A stretch of 64,000 nucleotides of DNA from contig CBDFHV010000077.1 in the NCBI GenBank assembly GCA_965247705.1, forward strand, positions 1-64,000. Reading direction: 5' to 3'. Below the pieces are notes generated by a model. The model did no database searches, was not told the origin of the DNA, and saw nothing but the letters and a program-made list of their open reading frames with translations. The translations under genes and the position numbers were made by a program. This document shows positions 17,896 through 26,431 of the stretch, piece after piece. Positions within the stretch are counted from its first letter, which is position 1, and every line of letters begins with the position of its first letter. Source of the DNA: CBDFHV01 sp965247705 (GTDB taxonomy: Bacteria; Pseudomonadota; Alphaproteobacteria; Rhodospirillales; CAMCUA01).

Positions 17896-19509
17896 TCAAG
17901 CCTCCTCCGACATCATCTCGGCGGCCTTCTCGCCGATCATGACGCATGCGGCATTGGTATTTCCGGAAACCAGCGTGGGCATGATCGAGGCATCGGCGAT
18001 TCTCAGTCCCTCGATCCCGCGAACCCGGAGCCGGTGGTCGACGACGGCGCCGGAGTCGATGCCCATCCTGCACGTGCCGACCGGGTGGTAGACCGTCGTC
18101 CCCTTGGCGCGGGCGAAGGCCAACAGGTCCGCATCCGTCTCGACCGTTTCCCCCGGTTGATATTCGCTCGCCACGTAGGCCGTCAGCGCCGGCGTGCGGG
18201 ATATCCGACGAGCCAGGCGGAGCCCGGCGATGGTGGTCTCCTGGTCGGTTCGGTCGGCGAGATAGTTGGCGTGAATGGCCGGCGGTTCCTCGGAATCCTT
18301 CGATTTGATCCGCACGGAGCCGCGGCTTTGCGGGCGTAGCGGGCAAACGGCGGCGGTGAAACCGGAAAACCGGTGCAGGCCCTTGGCCGGATCGTCCATG
18401 CTGCCGGGCGTTATGTGAAACTGGACGTCCGGGGTTTCACTCGTCGGCCGCGTTCGCGCGAACACTCCCATCTGGGCCGCGGCAACCGCCATGAACCCCT
18501 TACGGAACAGAATGTATTCGGCGACCATGGCCAATTTGCGCAGCGGATTTCGCTGGCAGTCGTTGAGGGTGATCGGACGCGTACACCGGTAGATTGACCT
18601 CACCTGGTAGTGATCCTGCAGGTTCTCGCCGACCCCCGGAAGATCCGCGAGCACTTCGATGCCGTGGCGGCGCAAGAGTTCCGCGGGCCCCAGTCCGGAA
18701 AGCTGCATGACCTGTGGCGTGTTGATCGCCCCCGCCGATAGAACGATCTCGCGCCCCGCCCTGGCTTTCCACTCCGTCCCCCGATGTCGGCACACGACGC
18801 CGGCGGCACGCCCGTTTTGGAAAACGATCCGAGTGACGTGGGCGCGGGTGACGACGCGAAGGTTGGGGCGCTTCCTGGCGGGGCGGAGATAGCCGATCGC
18901 GGTGCTGCAACGCCGCCCTCGGCGGGTGGTGAGCTGGTAGTAGCCGGCACCCTCCTGGCGCGGCCCGTTGAAATCGTCGTTGCGCGGCAGGCCCGTTTCC
19001 TCGGCGGCCCTGATGTACGCCTCGCATAGTTCGGGGCGCATCGGCATGTCCGAGACCGCGAGCGGACCGCCCACCCCGTGCAGATCGTCCGAGCCGCGCA
19101 CCTGGTCCTCCGCGTTCTTGAACACCGGCAGGACGTCCTCCCAACCCCAGCCTTGGTTGCCGAGCTGACGCCAATGGTCGAAGTCCCGGGGTTGACCGCG
19201 CACATAGAGCATGCCGTTGATCGCGCTGGTGCCGCCCAGGACCCGGCCGCGCGGCCAGACGATGGAACGGTTGTCGATCCCCGGATCGGGTTCGGTCCGG
19301 TATTGCCAGGAGGAGCCGGACCGAAAGGCGACCCGGTAACAGCCAATGGGAATGTGGATCCAGGGATTGCGGTCGCGGCCCCCGGACTCGATCAACAGAA
19401 CGGCGTTACGCGGGTCGGCCGAGAGTCGGTTGGCCAGCACGCATCCCGCCGAACCCGCCCCCACCACGATATAGTCGAAGGTTTGATCCGGATCCGGTGG
19501 GCGGTGCAT
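17896..19509 (-). CDS. GMC-family FAD oxidoreductase
   Basis: A 537-residue choline-dehydrogenase-like flavoprotein. The start is placed at ATG 19509 (MHRPPDPDQTFDYIVVGAG), since the longer frame adds 27 residues with no family match. The FAD-binding motif GAGSAGCVLANRLS is at residues ~18-31. GMC signatures follow: GRVLGGTSAINGMLYVRG and INTPQVMQLSGLGPAELL. The C-terminal active site HPVGTCRMG carries the catalytic His, and the last FAD segment is RIADASIMPTLVSGNTNAACVMIG. It probably oxidises an alcohol or hydroxyl group on the transported compound or an intermediate. It lies between the binding protein and permease genes, an unusual place that ties it to the transported substrate. Confidence 0.9.
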   Translation of the reverse strand: MHRPPDPDQTFDYIVVGAGSAGCVLANRLSADPRNAVLLIESGGRDRNPWIHIPIGCYRVAFRSGSSWQYRTEPDPGIDNRSIVWPRGRVLGGTSAINGMLYVRGQPRDFDHWRQLGNQGWGWEDVLPVFKNAEDQVRGSDDLHGVGGPLAVSDMPMRPELCEAYIRAAEETGLPRNDDFNGPRQEGAGYYQLTTRRGRRCSTAIGYLRPARKRPNLRVVTRAHVTRIVFQNGRAAGVVCRHRGTEWKARAGREIVLSAGAINTPQVMQLSGLGPAELLRRHGIEVLADLPGVGENLQDHYQVRSIYRCTRPITLNDCQRNPLRKLAMVAEYILFRKGFMAVAAAQMGVFARTRPTSETPDVQFHITPGSMDDPAKGLHRFSGFTAAVCPLRPQSRGSVRIKSKDSEEPPAIHANYLADRTDQETTIAGLRLARRISRTPALTAYVASEYQPGETVETDADLLAFARAKGTTVYHPVGTCRMGIDSGAVVDHRLRVRGIEGLRIADASIMPTLVSGNTNAACVMIGEKAAEMMSEEA

Positions 19510-19556
19510 CGAGATCCCCACGGCAGCGGAATGCCTTGCATTTCCACGAACGCGTC

Positions 19557-19593
19557 CCCGTGGGCCTGTCATTCGCGCCGACAGGCCCACGGG
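19557..19593. terminator. Perfect 14-bp stem-loop after the binding-protein gene
   Basis: CCCGTGGGCCTGTC (19557-19570) and GACAGGCCCACGGG (19580-19593) pair perfectly around a 9-base loop. It sits between the binding-protein stop and the GMC start on the same transcript. No T tract follows on either strand, so it is more likely an mRNA-processing or 3'-protecting hairpin, or a partial terminator that raises binding-protein over permease levels. Confidence 0.6.
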
Positions 19594-19621
19594 TTGGCAA
19601 AGCGCGAATTCCGACCGACGA

Positions 19622-21190
19622 TCAGCGATCCAACCAGACGCTCGAATAGAGGTACGGGTACCACTCGATGGGATGCGGCTTGAACCCCTTCACGTAGGCG
19701 GCAAGTTCGAAGTCCCGATTGCGGACGTACATGGGCACGGCCAGGACATCGTCATAGATGATCTTCTGGATCTGCTTGATCAGCCCCAATCGCTTGTTCA
19801 TGTCGAAAGTGGACGCTTGTTCAGTCAGCAGACGATCCATCTCGGCGTGCCGCAGTCGCGAGAAGTTGTGGGCCGTGGGCGGAATGTTGACGGAATGGAA
19901 CTGGTTGTAGAGGCTGTGCTGAGGATCGCTCGATTGCGATCCGAAGCCCAGGATGATCAAGTCGTACACCATTCCTTCTTTTTTCCGCAGGGTCCCGTAG
20001 AAAACCTTCCACGTAATCGCCGTGAGTTTGACCTCCGCCCCAATCGCCTGCAGGGACGCCTGGATAAGCTCGGCGATTTCCTTGTTTCTGGGATCCCTCT
20101 CCGGACCCACGCCGAGGTTCAGCTTCAACGGATTTGATCCCGGCTTGTAGCCGGCCTCGGCGAGAAGAGCTTTGGCCTTCTGGGGATCGTGTTCGAGAAA
20201 GCCGACGGGCGTGTAACCCAGGTGGTTCGGTCCGATGAAGCTGTCCGTGGGTGATCCGATAACCCCCATCAGCTTGTCTGCGAGCCCCTTCGTGTCGAGT
20301 GAAAGCGAGACCGCGCGGCGCACCCGAACATCTTCCAAGACCGAGTGCTGACGATTGAACAGGAGAGAGATGACCCTGTCCGACGGAGTCAGCTTGACGT
20401 CGAACCCTTGAGTCCCTCCGAGTTCGGCAATTTGTTCGGACGGCAGATCGGTGGTCAGTTCGATCTCTCCGGACCGGAGAGCGGCGTACCGCGTCGATGC
20501 CTCGGGCATGATCTTGAATTCGAGGGTATCGACGCACGGAGCGCCTTCCCAGTGGTTCGGATTCCGATCGAGGATGACATGGCTTCCAAGTTTCCACTCC
20601 TTGTATTTGAAGGGGCCGGTACCCGAGGGCGTCGTGCCGAACTTTTCGCCGAGCTCCTTGGCCTTGACCGGATCCCGCTGGCCAAACGCCTCGTTACTCG
20701 TCGTCACGAAGGTCACGAACGGCGCGTACGGGCGGGTGAGCTCGATGTCGACCGTATGGTCGTCCACCACCCGAACTTCCTTGATCAAGCCGCTTAGAAT
20801 CGCGTACGCCTTGCCCGGTTTGTCCGGATTGAGCTGGGTTTCCACGTTCCACTTGACGGTGCCGGCGTTGAAGGGGGTGCCGGAGTGGAAGGTAACGCCC
20901 TTGCGCAACTGGAAGCGCCAAGTCTTGTCATCGAGCATCTTCCAGTCCGTCGCGAGGGCTGGAGCAATCTCTCCGTCGGGCAAGATCCGCGTCAAGGACT
21001 CGAAGATGTTCATGTGGACCTTGGCCGAAATCGCCCCGGCACGAAACGGATCCAAATTTCTGATGTCTCCGATCAGGCCGACGCGCAGGGCGCCACCTTT
21101 CTTCGGGCATGATTTCGCGGCCTCGGCCTGCGCGAACGCAAAGAGCAGCGTCCCGGTCAATACGCCGATGCCAATGACGAACCGTTTCAT
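19622..21190 (-). CDS. Peptide-type ABC substrate-binding protein
   Basis: A periplasmic binding protein of family 5 (DppA/OppA), 522 residues. The signal peptide MKRFVIGIGVLTGTLLFAFAQAEA has an Ala-rich cleavage site. The mature protein begins KSCPKKGGALRVGLIGDIRN. Family segments include LTRILPDGEIAPALATDWKM, FRLRKGVTFHSGTPFNAG-like text and GTGPFKYKEWKLGSHVIL. The start ATG 21190 has an excellent ribosome-binding site (AGGAGG, 8 bases upstream). It is preceded by the dehydrogenase gene and followed by a stem-loop, which fits the need for high binding-protein expression. The ligand is unknown; family members bind peptides, opines, nickel or glutathione. Confidence 0.92.
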   Translation of the reverse strand: MKRFVIGIGVLTGTLLFAFAQAEAAKSCPKKGGALRVGLIGDIRNLDPFRAGAISAKVHMNIFESLTRILPDGEIAPALATDWKMLDDKTWRFQLRKGVTFHSGTPFNAGTVKWNVETQLNPDKPGKAYAILSGLIKEVRVVDDHTVDIELTRPYAPFVTFVTTSNEAFGQRDPVKAKELGEKFGTTPSGTGPFKYKEWKLGSHVILDRNPNHWEGAPCVDTLEFKIMPEASTRYAALRSGEIELTTDLPSEQIAELGGTQGFDVKLTPSDRVISLLFNRQHSVLEDVRVRRAVSLSLDTKGLADKLMGVIGSPTDSFIGPNHLGYTPVGFLEHDPQKAKALLAEAGYKPGSNPLKLNLGVGPERDPRNKEIAELIQASLQAIGAEVKLTAITWKVFYGTLRKKEGMVYDLIILGFGSQSSDPQHSLYNQFHSVNIPPTAHNFSRLRHAEMDRLLTEQASTFDMNKRLGLIKQIQKIIYDDVLAVPMYVRNRDFELAAYVKGFKPHPIEWYPYLYSSVWLDR

Positions 21191-21261
21191 GATTTGTTCC
21201 TCCTGAGTGATTACGGAAATTCGTTGGAAGTGATTCAGTCGGTAGGTTTCATCTCATCCTA

Positions 21262-22317
21262 CTATTTTTTTGATCCACCCTCCGCCTTCAGGCCTTCGAC
21301 GCCAAGCCGCCCGGCCATTTCGTCCAGCTTTCTCAGAAGGTGATCGGGTGTCGGAATCCCTTCGCGCAAGCGACGTTCGCGCTCGCCAAGCTTTCCGTGG
21401 CCGGGGAGATGCATTTGCTGGACACCCCGCGCTAATTGTGCACCGTAGAGAGTGCCGATCCAACTGTCCACCCTCGCGGCGAACGCCTCCACGGGTCCGA
21501 ACACGCCCGGATCCAAGGCGATCATTAGGTGTCCCGTATTGCGTGGTTCCGGGGAATCGAGGTCCATCCCATTGTCGAAATTCGCGCCCGTGAGGGCGGC
21601 GCAAACGGCTCCGATAACGACCGCCAATCCGGAACCCTTGTGGTCGCCCATGGGCCGCAGCAGACCGTGGACGGCCGCCTTCGGGTCCGTCATGGGCCGT
21701 CCCTGTTCGTCGAGAGCCCAAGTCGGCGGGATCGCCTGCCATTCCTCCTCGGCGGCCTGGATTATCTTTCCCCGGGCCACCGTGCTCATGGCGATGTCCA
21801 GCACCAGAGGCATCTGATTTCCAGCCGGGACACCGATGGCCAGGGGGTTGTTGGCAATTAGTGGCGTTCGCGACCCCCAGGGCGCCATGTGGGCGACGGC
21901 GTTGGACATGACAACGCCAATGAGGCCGCGGTGGACGGCCAACAGGGTATAATAGGTGGCGGCGGCAAAGTGATTGCCGCCGTGTACGGCGACAACTCCG
22001 ACCCCGTGTCCGGCGGCGCGACTTACCGCTTCTTCCATCGCCCGGGCGGCAACGACGATGCCGGGCCCGTTGTCGCCGTCGAGTCTGGTACACGGGCCTC
22101 CCTCGCCGAAAAAACGCAGCTTGGGAATAGGATTGACCTTGCGCCGAAGAACGTCGCCCACATGACGGGGGAGCATCCACAGCGCATGGGAGTCCAGCCC
22201 CTGTAGGCTCGTCTCCGCGTAATAATCGGCCAATATGGGCAAATGCGACTCGGGCACGCCGGCCGCCCGATAGAGCCTCGTTACGAACGCTCGAACTTGT
22301 TTGGCAGAGCAGACCAT
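21262..22317 (-). CDS. Ldh2/MDH-family NAD(P) oxidoreductase
   Basis: A member of the malate/L-lactate/ureidoglycolate/delta-1-piperideine-2-carboxylate dehydrogenase family (Ldh2, pfam Ldh_2). These enzymes reduce or oxidise 2-oxo or cyclic imino acids with NAD(P). The chosen start ATG 22317 gives 351 residues (MVCSAKQVRAFVTRLY). An upstream in-frame GTG at 22386 would overlap the preceding gene. Family motifs: DSHALWMLPRHVGDV, GVVAVHGGNHFAAATYY, VMSNAVAHMAPWGSRTPLIANNP (wrapped around the cofactor site) and GDHKGSGLAVVIGAVCAALTG. The substrate is not deducible. Such an enzyme fits processing of a keto or imino acid released by the neighbouring hydrolases. Confidence 0.88.
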   Translation of the reverse strand: MVCSAKQVRAFVTRLYRAAGVPESHLPILADYYAETSLQGLDSHALWMLPRHVGDVLRRKVNPIPKLRFFGEGGPCTRLDGDNGPGIVVAARAMEEAVSRAAGHGVGVVAVHGGNHFAAATYYTLLAVHRGLIGVVMSNAVAHMAPWGSRTPLIANNPLAIGVPAGNQMPLVLDIAMSTVARGKIIQAAEEEWQAIPPTWALDEQGRPMTDPKAAVHGLLRPMGDHKGSGLAVVIGAVCAALTGANFDNGMDLDSPEPRNTGHLMIALDPGVFGPVEAFAARVDSWIGTLYGAQLARGVQQMHLPGHGKLGERERRLREGIPTPDHLLRKLDEMAGRLGVEGLKAEGGSKK

Positions 22318-22352
22318 CGTGGGAGAGGAATCTCGATCCACGGTTTCCGGCA

Positions 22353-23435
22353 CTAATGGATTGCTCCCCTGGCCGCCACGGGCCACACGGACTCGACAAC
22401 CGCGTCACGCACGCCGTAAACGACGTCATGCAAATTGGTCACCGTGTTGCAATAGTTGGGGATCACGGTGACCCGGTCGCCGATGGCCGGGTTGCGCTCG
22501 CCTGACAATCCCTCGACGACCCCGTGTTCCTCGGAGAACTTGTCGAGGGTCGCGTCCGGATACTCAACGATGTGGCCGAACCCTTCGACCCACTGGAATC
22601 CGTCTTGGGAAAAGGTCTTGGAACCCCCGTCCAGGATCGCCCTTTCAGGCGTCGGCCGGCTGACGACGGTGCAGACGATTCGCATGGCGCAATCCTCGAG
22701 CGTCGCCACGCCGAATGCAACCTTTACGCGGTCCTGATAGGCGTAGACCCCGGGCCGACACTCGTTGACCCCGTAGGGCCGGTGATCGGGCCAAGCCAGG
22801 TTGGCGTAGACAACGCCCCCGGCGCTGACGGTGTCCGCCGAGAGTCCTTTGGCCGCCATGGTCTGGATGGTCTCTTCGAAGAAGGTGCTGGAGCGGGTGA
22901 CAATGTCCGGATCGGGGGCGGCCCCCCTCATGGTGAGCAGACCTTTGAAGCGGGCGCCGGGTCGCGAGTCGATCGACTGTGCCAGAGAGACGGCTTCGCC
23001 CGGCGTCTGAACGCCGGCCCGGCCTCCTCCCGTGTCGCACTCGACCAGGATGGAAAGGGTCGCGCTTTCCGCGCTCGCGGCCTCGGAAAGACCCCGCAGA
23101 GTCTGTTCGGAATCGACCGTGACCGCCAGTGTCGCCCGCTTGTTCAAACGAAGCAGTCGGTCGATCTTGGTTCGGCCGACGATATTGTAGGGGATGAGAA
23201 TGTTTTGAATGCCGGCGTTTACGGCCACTTCGGCCTCGGAGAGTTTTTGGCACGTAACGCCCACGGCGCCGGCGGCGATCTGCATATGTGCGATCGCCGG
23301 AATCTTGTGGGTCTTGAAATGGGGCCGGCAGTTGATCCCGTTGGAAGACAGGTGCCGTTGCATCTTGTCGATGTTCCGTTCGAGGACGGCAAGATCGACG
23401 ATGACGACCGGAGTCTCTAGATCATCTATTCGCAT
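22353..23435 (-). CDS. D-threonine aldolase/D-serine dehydratase-like PLP enzyme
   Basis: A fold-type III PLP enzyme (alanine-racemase N-domain) of the D-threonine aldolase/DSD1 family. ATG 23435 is chosen (MRIDDLETPVVIVDLAVLER, 360 residues) with AGGAAGGA about seven bases upstream; the longer frame adds unrelated sequence. The PLP lysine is in RPHFKTHKIPAIAHMQ. Other family segments are ECDTGGGRAGVQTPGEAV, SAGGVVYANLAWPDHRPYG and the C-terminal metal-site-like region VIPNYCNTVTNLHDVVYG (normally HxC). The Asn-Tyr-Cys-Asn text keeps the Cys. It probably acts on a D-amino acid or 3-hydroxy-amino acid. It is encoded 27 bp after the amidohydrolase gene, a pairing seen in this deacetylase family. 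Confidence 0.85.
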   Translation of the reverse strand: MRIDDLETPVVIVDLAVLERNIDKMQRHLSSNGINCRPHFKTHKIPAIAHMQIAAGAVGVTCQKLSEAEVAVNAGIQNILIPYNIVGRTKIDRLLRLNKRATLAVTVDSEQTLRGLSEAASAESATLSILVECDTGGGRAGVQTPGEAVSLAQSIDSRPGARFKGLLTMRGAAPDPDIVTRSSTFFEETIQTMAAKGLSADTVSAGGVVYANLAWPDHRPYGVNECRPGVYAYQDRVKVAFGVATLEDCAMRIVCTVVSRPTPERAILDGGSKTFSQDGFQWVEGFGHIVEYPDATLDKFSEEHGVVEGLSGERNPAIGDRVTVIPNYCNTVTNLHDVVYGVRDAVVESVWPVAARGAIH

Positions 23436-23461
23436 TCGTTTGTCCTTCCTCAGCCGGTCGA

Positions 23462-24646
23462 CTACGACGTGAATTCGGTATTCCTGCTCAGGATTTCCCC
23501 CCTCCGAATGGTCGCGACGTGACGCAAAACCCGGGGAGCGACAAGCGCTTTCGAGCCCCTTTCGGAAGGCGATGCCCCGCTGGCATCGTACAGCGGGGTT
23601 TCTTCTTCCTTCAGGGCAAGAACCGTTGCGTCGCCTTCGGCACCGGGCCGCAAATGGCCGATACGATCCTCCCAACCCAGGACGCGCGCTGGATTCTCGG
23701 TTGCGCAACGGATCACATCGACAAGATCCATCCCCATGGTCAAGAACTTGGTCAACGTGGTGGGCAGGTCGAAAACCGGCCCGCCGATGTTGAGAACATG
23801 AACGTCCGTGCTGATGGTGTCGGGGACAATCCCTTGATCGAGAGCCGTTTTCGCAACCTCGAACGAAAATGCTCCGGCCCCGTGTCCCACGTCCAGGATC
23901 ACACCTCGATCCTTTGCGTCTTTGAGTTGTTCGATCGGTCGACCGCGTCCGTCCAGAATACTGTTGGGAAAACTCTTGAAGACGTGGGTCAGGATGTCGC
24001 CCGGTCGCATCAGCGGCAGAATCTCTTCGACCAGTGGCGGCGGCAGCCCCATGTGAACCATCATCGGCTTGCCGATGCGATCGGCCGCCGTACGCGCCAT
24101 GTACACCGGTTGCACGCTGGGGTCGCCAGCGCTCAAGCTCGCCCGGACCTTGATGCCGACGATGACATCGGGGTGTTGCTCCGCCACCGCCACTGCGGCG
24201 CCGGCGTTCAACATCCGGAGGTCTTGATTCTCGCCGATGAGCATCCCGGGCCCGACCCCGAATATCCCGGCATAGGAAATGTTCAGGAAGGCGAGGACGC
24301 GGGCGTGGGATTCATCGATGATGAACCGTTTCATTCCCGCGAAGTTGCCGGGACCGGCGCTGCCCGCGTCCACGAACGTGCAGGTGCCCGTATTCAGGCA
24401 AAGTGGATCCGCCTCGACGCTGGCGGCCGTTGCCCCCCAGTAAACATGGGTGTGAAGATCGATGAGCCCGGGAACCACGAGGAAGCCGCTCATATCGGCG
24501 ACCGTTTGCGCGTCTTCGGATTTCAGTTCGCCGCCGACAGCCGCCACCTTGCCCTCGGCGAACGCCACATCCCGTATGTCGTTGATCCCTTGGGCCGGAT
24601 CGATGACATGGCCTCCCGTCAAGAGGAGATTGAAGGGTTTATTCAA
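23462..24646 (-). CDS. Amidohydrolase/deacetylase-family metallohydrolase
   Basis: A 394-residue amidohydrolase-superfamily enzyme related to dihydroorotase and D-aminoacylase. The N-terminal beta-sandwich (LLLTGGHVIDPAQGINDI) is followed by the metal-binding HxH in VVPGLIDLHTHVYWG. The probable carboxylated Lys is in VIVGIKVRASLSAGD, and His residues lie in KPMMVHMGLPPP and ILTHVFKSFPN. The catalytic Asp is in TISTDVHVLNIGG. The start is read as TTG 24646 with AGAAAG upstream; no in-frame ATG lies nearby. It is the first gene of the minus-strand cluster. It likely removes an N-acyl group or opens a cyclic amide, which would feed the PLP enzyme next to it. Confidence 0.85.
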   Translation of the reverse strand: MNKPFNLLLTGGHVIDPAQGINDIRDVAFAEGKVAAVGGELKSEDAQTVADMSGFLVVPGLIDLHTHVYWGATAASVEADPLCLNTGTCTFVDAGSAGPGNFAGMKRFIIDESHARVLAFLNISYAGIFGVGPGMLIGENQDLRMLNAGAAVAVAEQHPDVIVGIKVRASLSAGDPSVQPVYMARTAADRIGKPMMVHMGLPPPLVEEILPLMRPGDILTHVFKSFPNSILDGRGRPIEQLKDAKDRGVILDVGHGAGAFSFEVAKTALDQGIVPDTISTDVHVLNIGGPVFDLPTTLTKFLTMGMDLVDVIRCATENPARVLGWEDRIGHLRPGAEGDATVLALKEEETPLYDASGASPSERGSKALVAPRVLRHVATIRRGEILSRNTEFTS

Positions 24647-24887
24647 CGCATAGACTTTCTGAAGTTGGTGCTAGAATGGATCGAGCAAAAGCTCATCGAG
24701 CCGAACCCCGCCAGGACTCGCGAATCATGCTCGGACGCCCAAGTCCTCGTGTCAAGGAATTCCTCACCAACCCTGGGTCGGCACATCCGGGGCGAATCGC
24801 CGGCTGTCCCGTACAATTGGAGTGTCGCATTTCCGGCGCAATGTTAACCTTGACGGATCGCGAACCGAGGCCATCGGAGGTGAAACC
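24647..24887. promoter_or_regulatory. Divergent intergenic region of the catabolic cluster
   Basis: These 241 bp separate the minus-strand operon from the M81/enolase pair and must hold both promoters. No clear sigma-70 pair, operator palindrome or regulator gene stands out. At the right end GGAGG (24877-24880 and onward) precedes the GTG start at 24888. Confidence 0.5.
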
Positions 24888-26390
24888 GTGACCTATCGGG
24901 TTCTCATGGGGGAATTCGCGCACGAAACCAACACCTTCAGCGTTCAGCCCGCCGACCTAGGAGCCTTCCGCCGGATGTTCCTCCACGTGGGCGACGAGGT
25001 GCCCGCGAAGATGCGGGACACCAACACTGAGATCGCCGGATTCCTCGACGTTGCCGATCGCCATGGTTGGGAGGTGGTGCACACGGTCGCCTGCTTCGCC
25101 ACCCCCTGCGGCAAGGTCACCGACGCGGCGTGGGACGAACTCTCGGGCCGGATCGTTCGGGCGGCAAAGGATGGGACCGGCTACCATGGCGTGTTGCTGG
25201 CGCTCCACGGGGCGATGGTGAGCGAAAGCCACGACGACGCCGAAGGTCAGATCTTGGAGGAGGTCCGCGCCGCCGTCGGGCCGGAGGTGCCCATCGCCGT
25301 CACCCTCGACCTGCACGCCAACGTGTCCGATCGAATGGCCGCCCTTGCCAACATCATGGTCTCGTACCGCACCTATCCGCATGTGGACCTCCGCGACCGG
25401 GCACGACAGGCCGGCACCCTGTTGGAGCGGACCATGGCCGGCGAGATTTGTCCCCGCGTCGTGCTCGCCCGGCGGGCGCTATTGGCCCTCGCCGACAACG
25501 GACGCACCGATGCCGGACCCATGCCGGGCCTGCTCGCCAAGGCGGCCAAGATCGAGGAGCAGCCCGACGTGCTCGCGATCAGCATCAACGCCGGCTTTTC
25601 CCACGCCGACGTTCCCCACGCCGGTCCGACGATCCTGGTGACCGGCGACGGGGACAACCCGCGCTTTCGGGAAATAGCCAAGGCGTTGATGGACGAGGTC
25701 TGGGAGGCCCGGGATATCTGCACCAACACCTACCTGGGCGTCGACGAAGCGGCGGCCTTGGCCGGTTCCCACGACGGCGGCGGGCGACCGCTGATCATCG
25801 CCGATTACGCGGACAACCCCGGCGGCGGCGCCTACGGCGACGCCACCAATCTTCTGCGGGCCATGCTGGACGCGGGGTTGGAGGATACCGCCTTCGGTTC
25901 GATCCGCGACGGGCCGGCCGCAGAGGCGCTCCATGCCGCCGGTGTCGGCGCGTCCGTCACTCTGGAAGTCGGCGGAAGGACGGATCCGGCCCGGGGTGGG
26001 CCGCCGCTCGCGCTTTCTGGCGAAGTCGCGGCGCTGACCGACGGCCACTATGTTCACGCCGGCCCCATGTGGAAGGGGACGGAGAGGACTCTCGGCCCCT
26101 CGGCGGTATTCCGCGTCGGCGGCATCGATATCCTGATCGCCACGAACCTCATGCAGGTCCTCGATTTGAACATGTTCATCGCCAACGGGATCGACCCGAG
26201 AACGAAGAAGACCGTCGCGCTCAAGTCCATGCAGCACTTCCGCGCGGCGTTCGAGCCGATCGCCAGCAGGGTCGTCGTCGCCGACAGCGGTGCCCTCTGT
26301 TCTCCCGACTGCACCCGCCTAACCTACAGGAGAGTTCGGCGGCCCATCTATCCTCTCGACACGGACCCAACGTCGCGCGAGGGTTCCTGA
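24888..26390 (+). CDS. M81-family metallopeptidase (MlrC-like)
   Basis: A 500-residue protein of the M81/MlrC family, zinc-dependent enzymes named after the microcystin-degradation gene mlrC and widespread next to peptide transporters. The GTG at 24888 has GGAGG seven bases upstream; the protein begins VTYRVLMGEFAHETNTFS. Metal-ligand regions GEFAHETNTF and LDLHANVSD are present, with SYRTYPHVDLRDRARQAG and SINAGFSHADVPHAGPT, all family hallmarks. The C-terminal MlrC domain includes DNPGGGAYGDATNLLRAML and MQHFRAAFEPIAS. It is divergent from the transporter operon and followed by an enolase-superfamily gene 41 bp downstream. It may hydrolyse a linear or cyclic peptide-like substrate. Confidence 0.9.
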   Translation: MTYRVLMGEFAHETNTFSVQPADLGAFRRMFLHVGDEVPAKMRDTNTEIAGFLDVADRHGWEVVHTVACFATPCGKVTDAAWDELSGRIVRAAKDGTGYHGVLLALHGAMVSESHDDAEGQILEEVRAAVGPEVPIAVTLDLHANVSDRMAALANIMVSYRTYPHVDLRDRARQAGTLLERTMAGEICPRVVLARRALLALADNGRTDAGPMPGLLAKAAKIEEQPDVLAISINAGFSHADVPHAGPTILVTGDGDNPRFREIAKALMDEVWEARDICTNTYLGVDEAAALAGSHDGGGRPLIIADYADNPGGGAYGDATNLLRAMLDAGLEDTAFGSIRDGPAAEALHAAGVGASVTLEVGGRTDPARGGPPLALSGEVAALTDGHYVHAGPMWKGTERTLGPSAVFRVGGIDILIATNLMQVLDLNMFIANGIDPRTKKTVALKSMQHFRAAFEPIASRVVVADSGALCSPDCTRLTYRRVRRPIYPLDTDPTSREGS

Positions 26391-26431
26391 CCGCGGGACG
26401 ATCCGCCACAATCGAACTGGGGGAAGCGACC

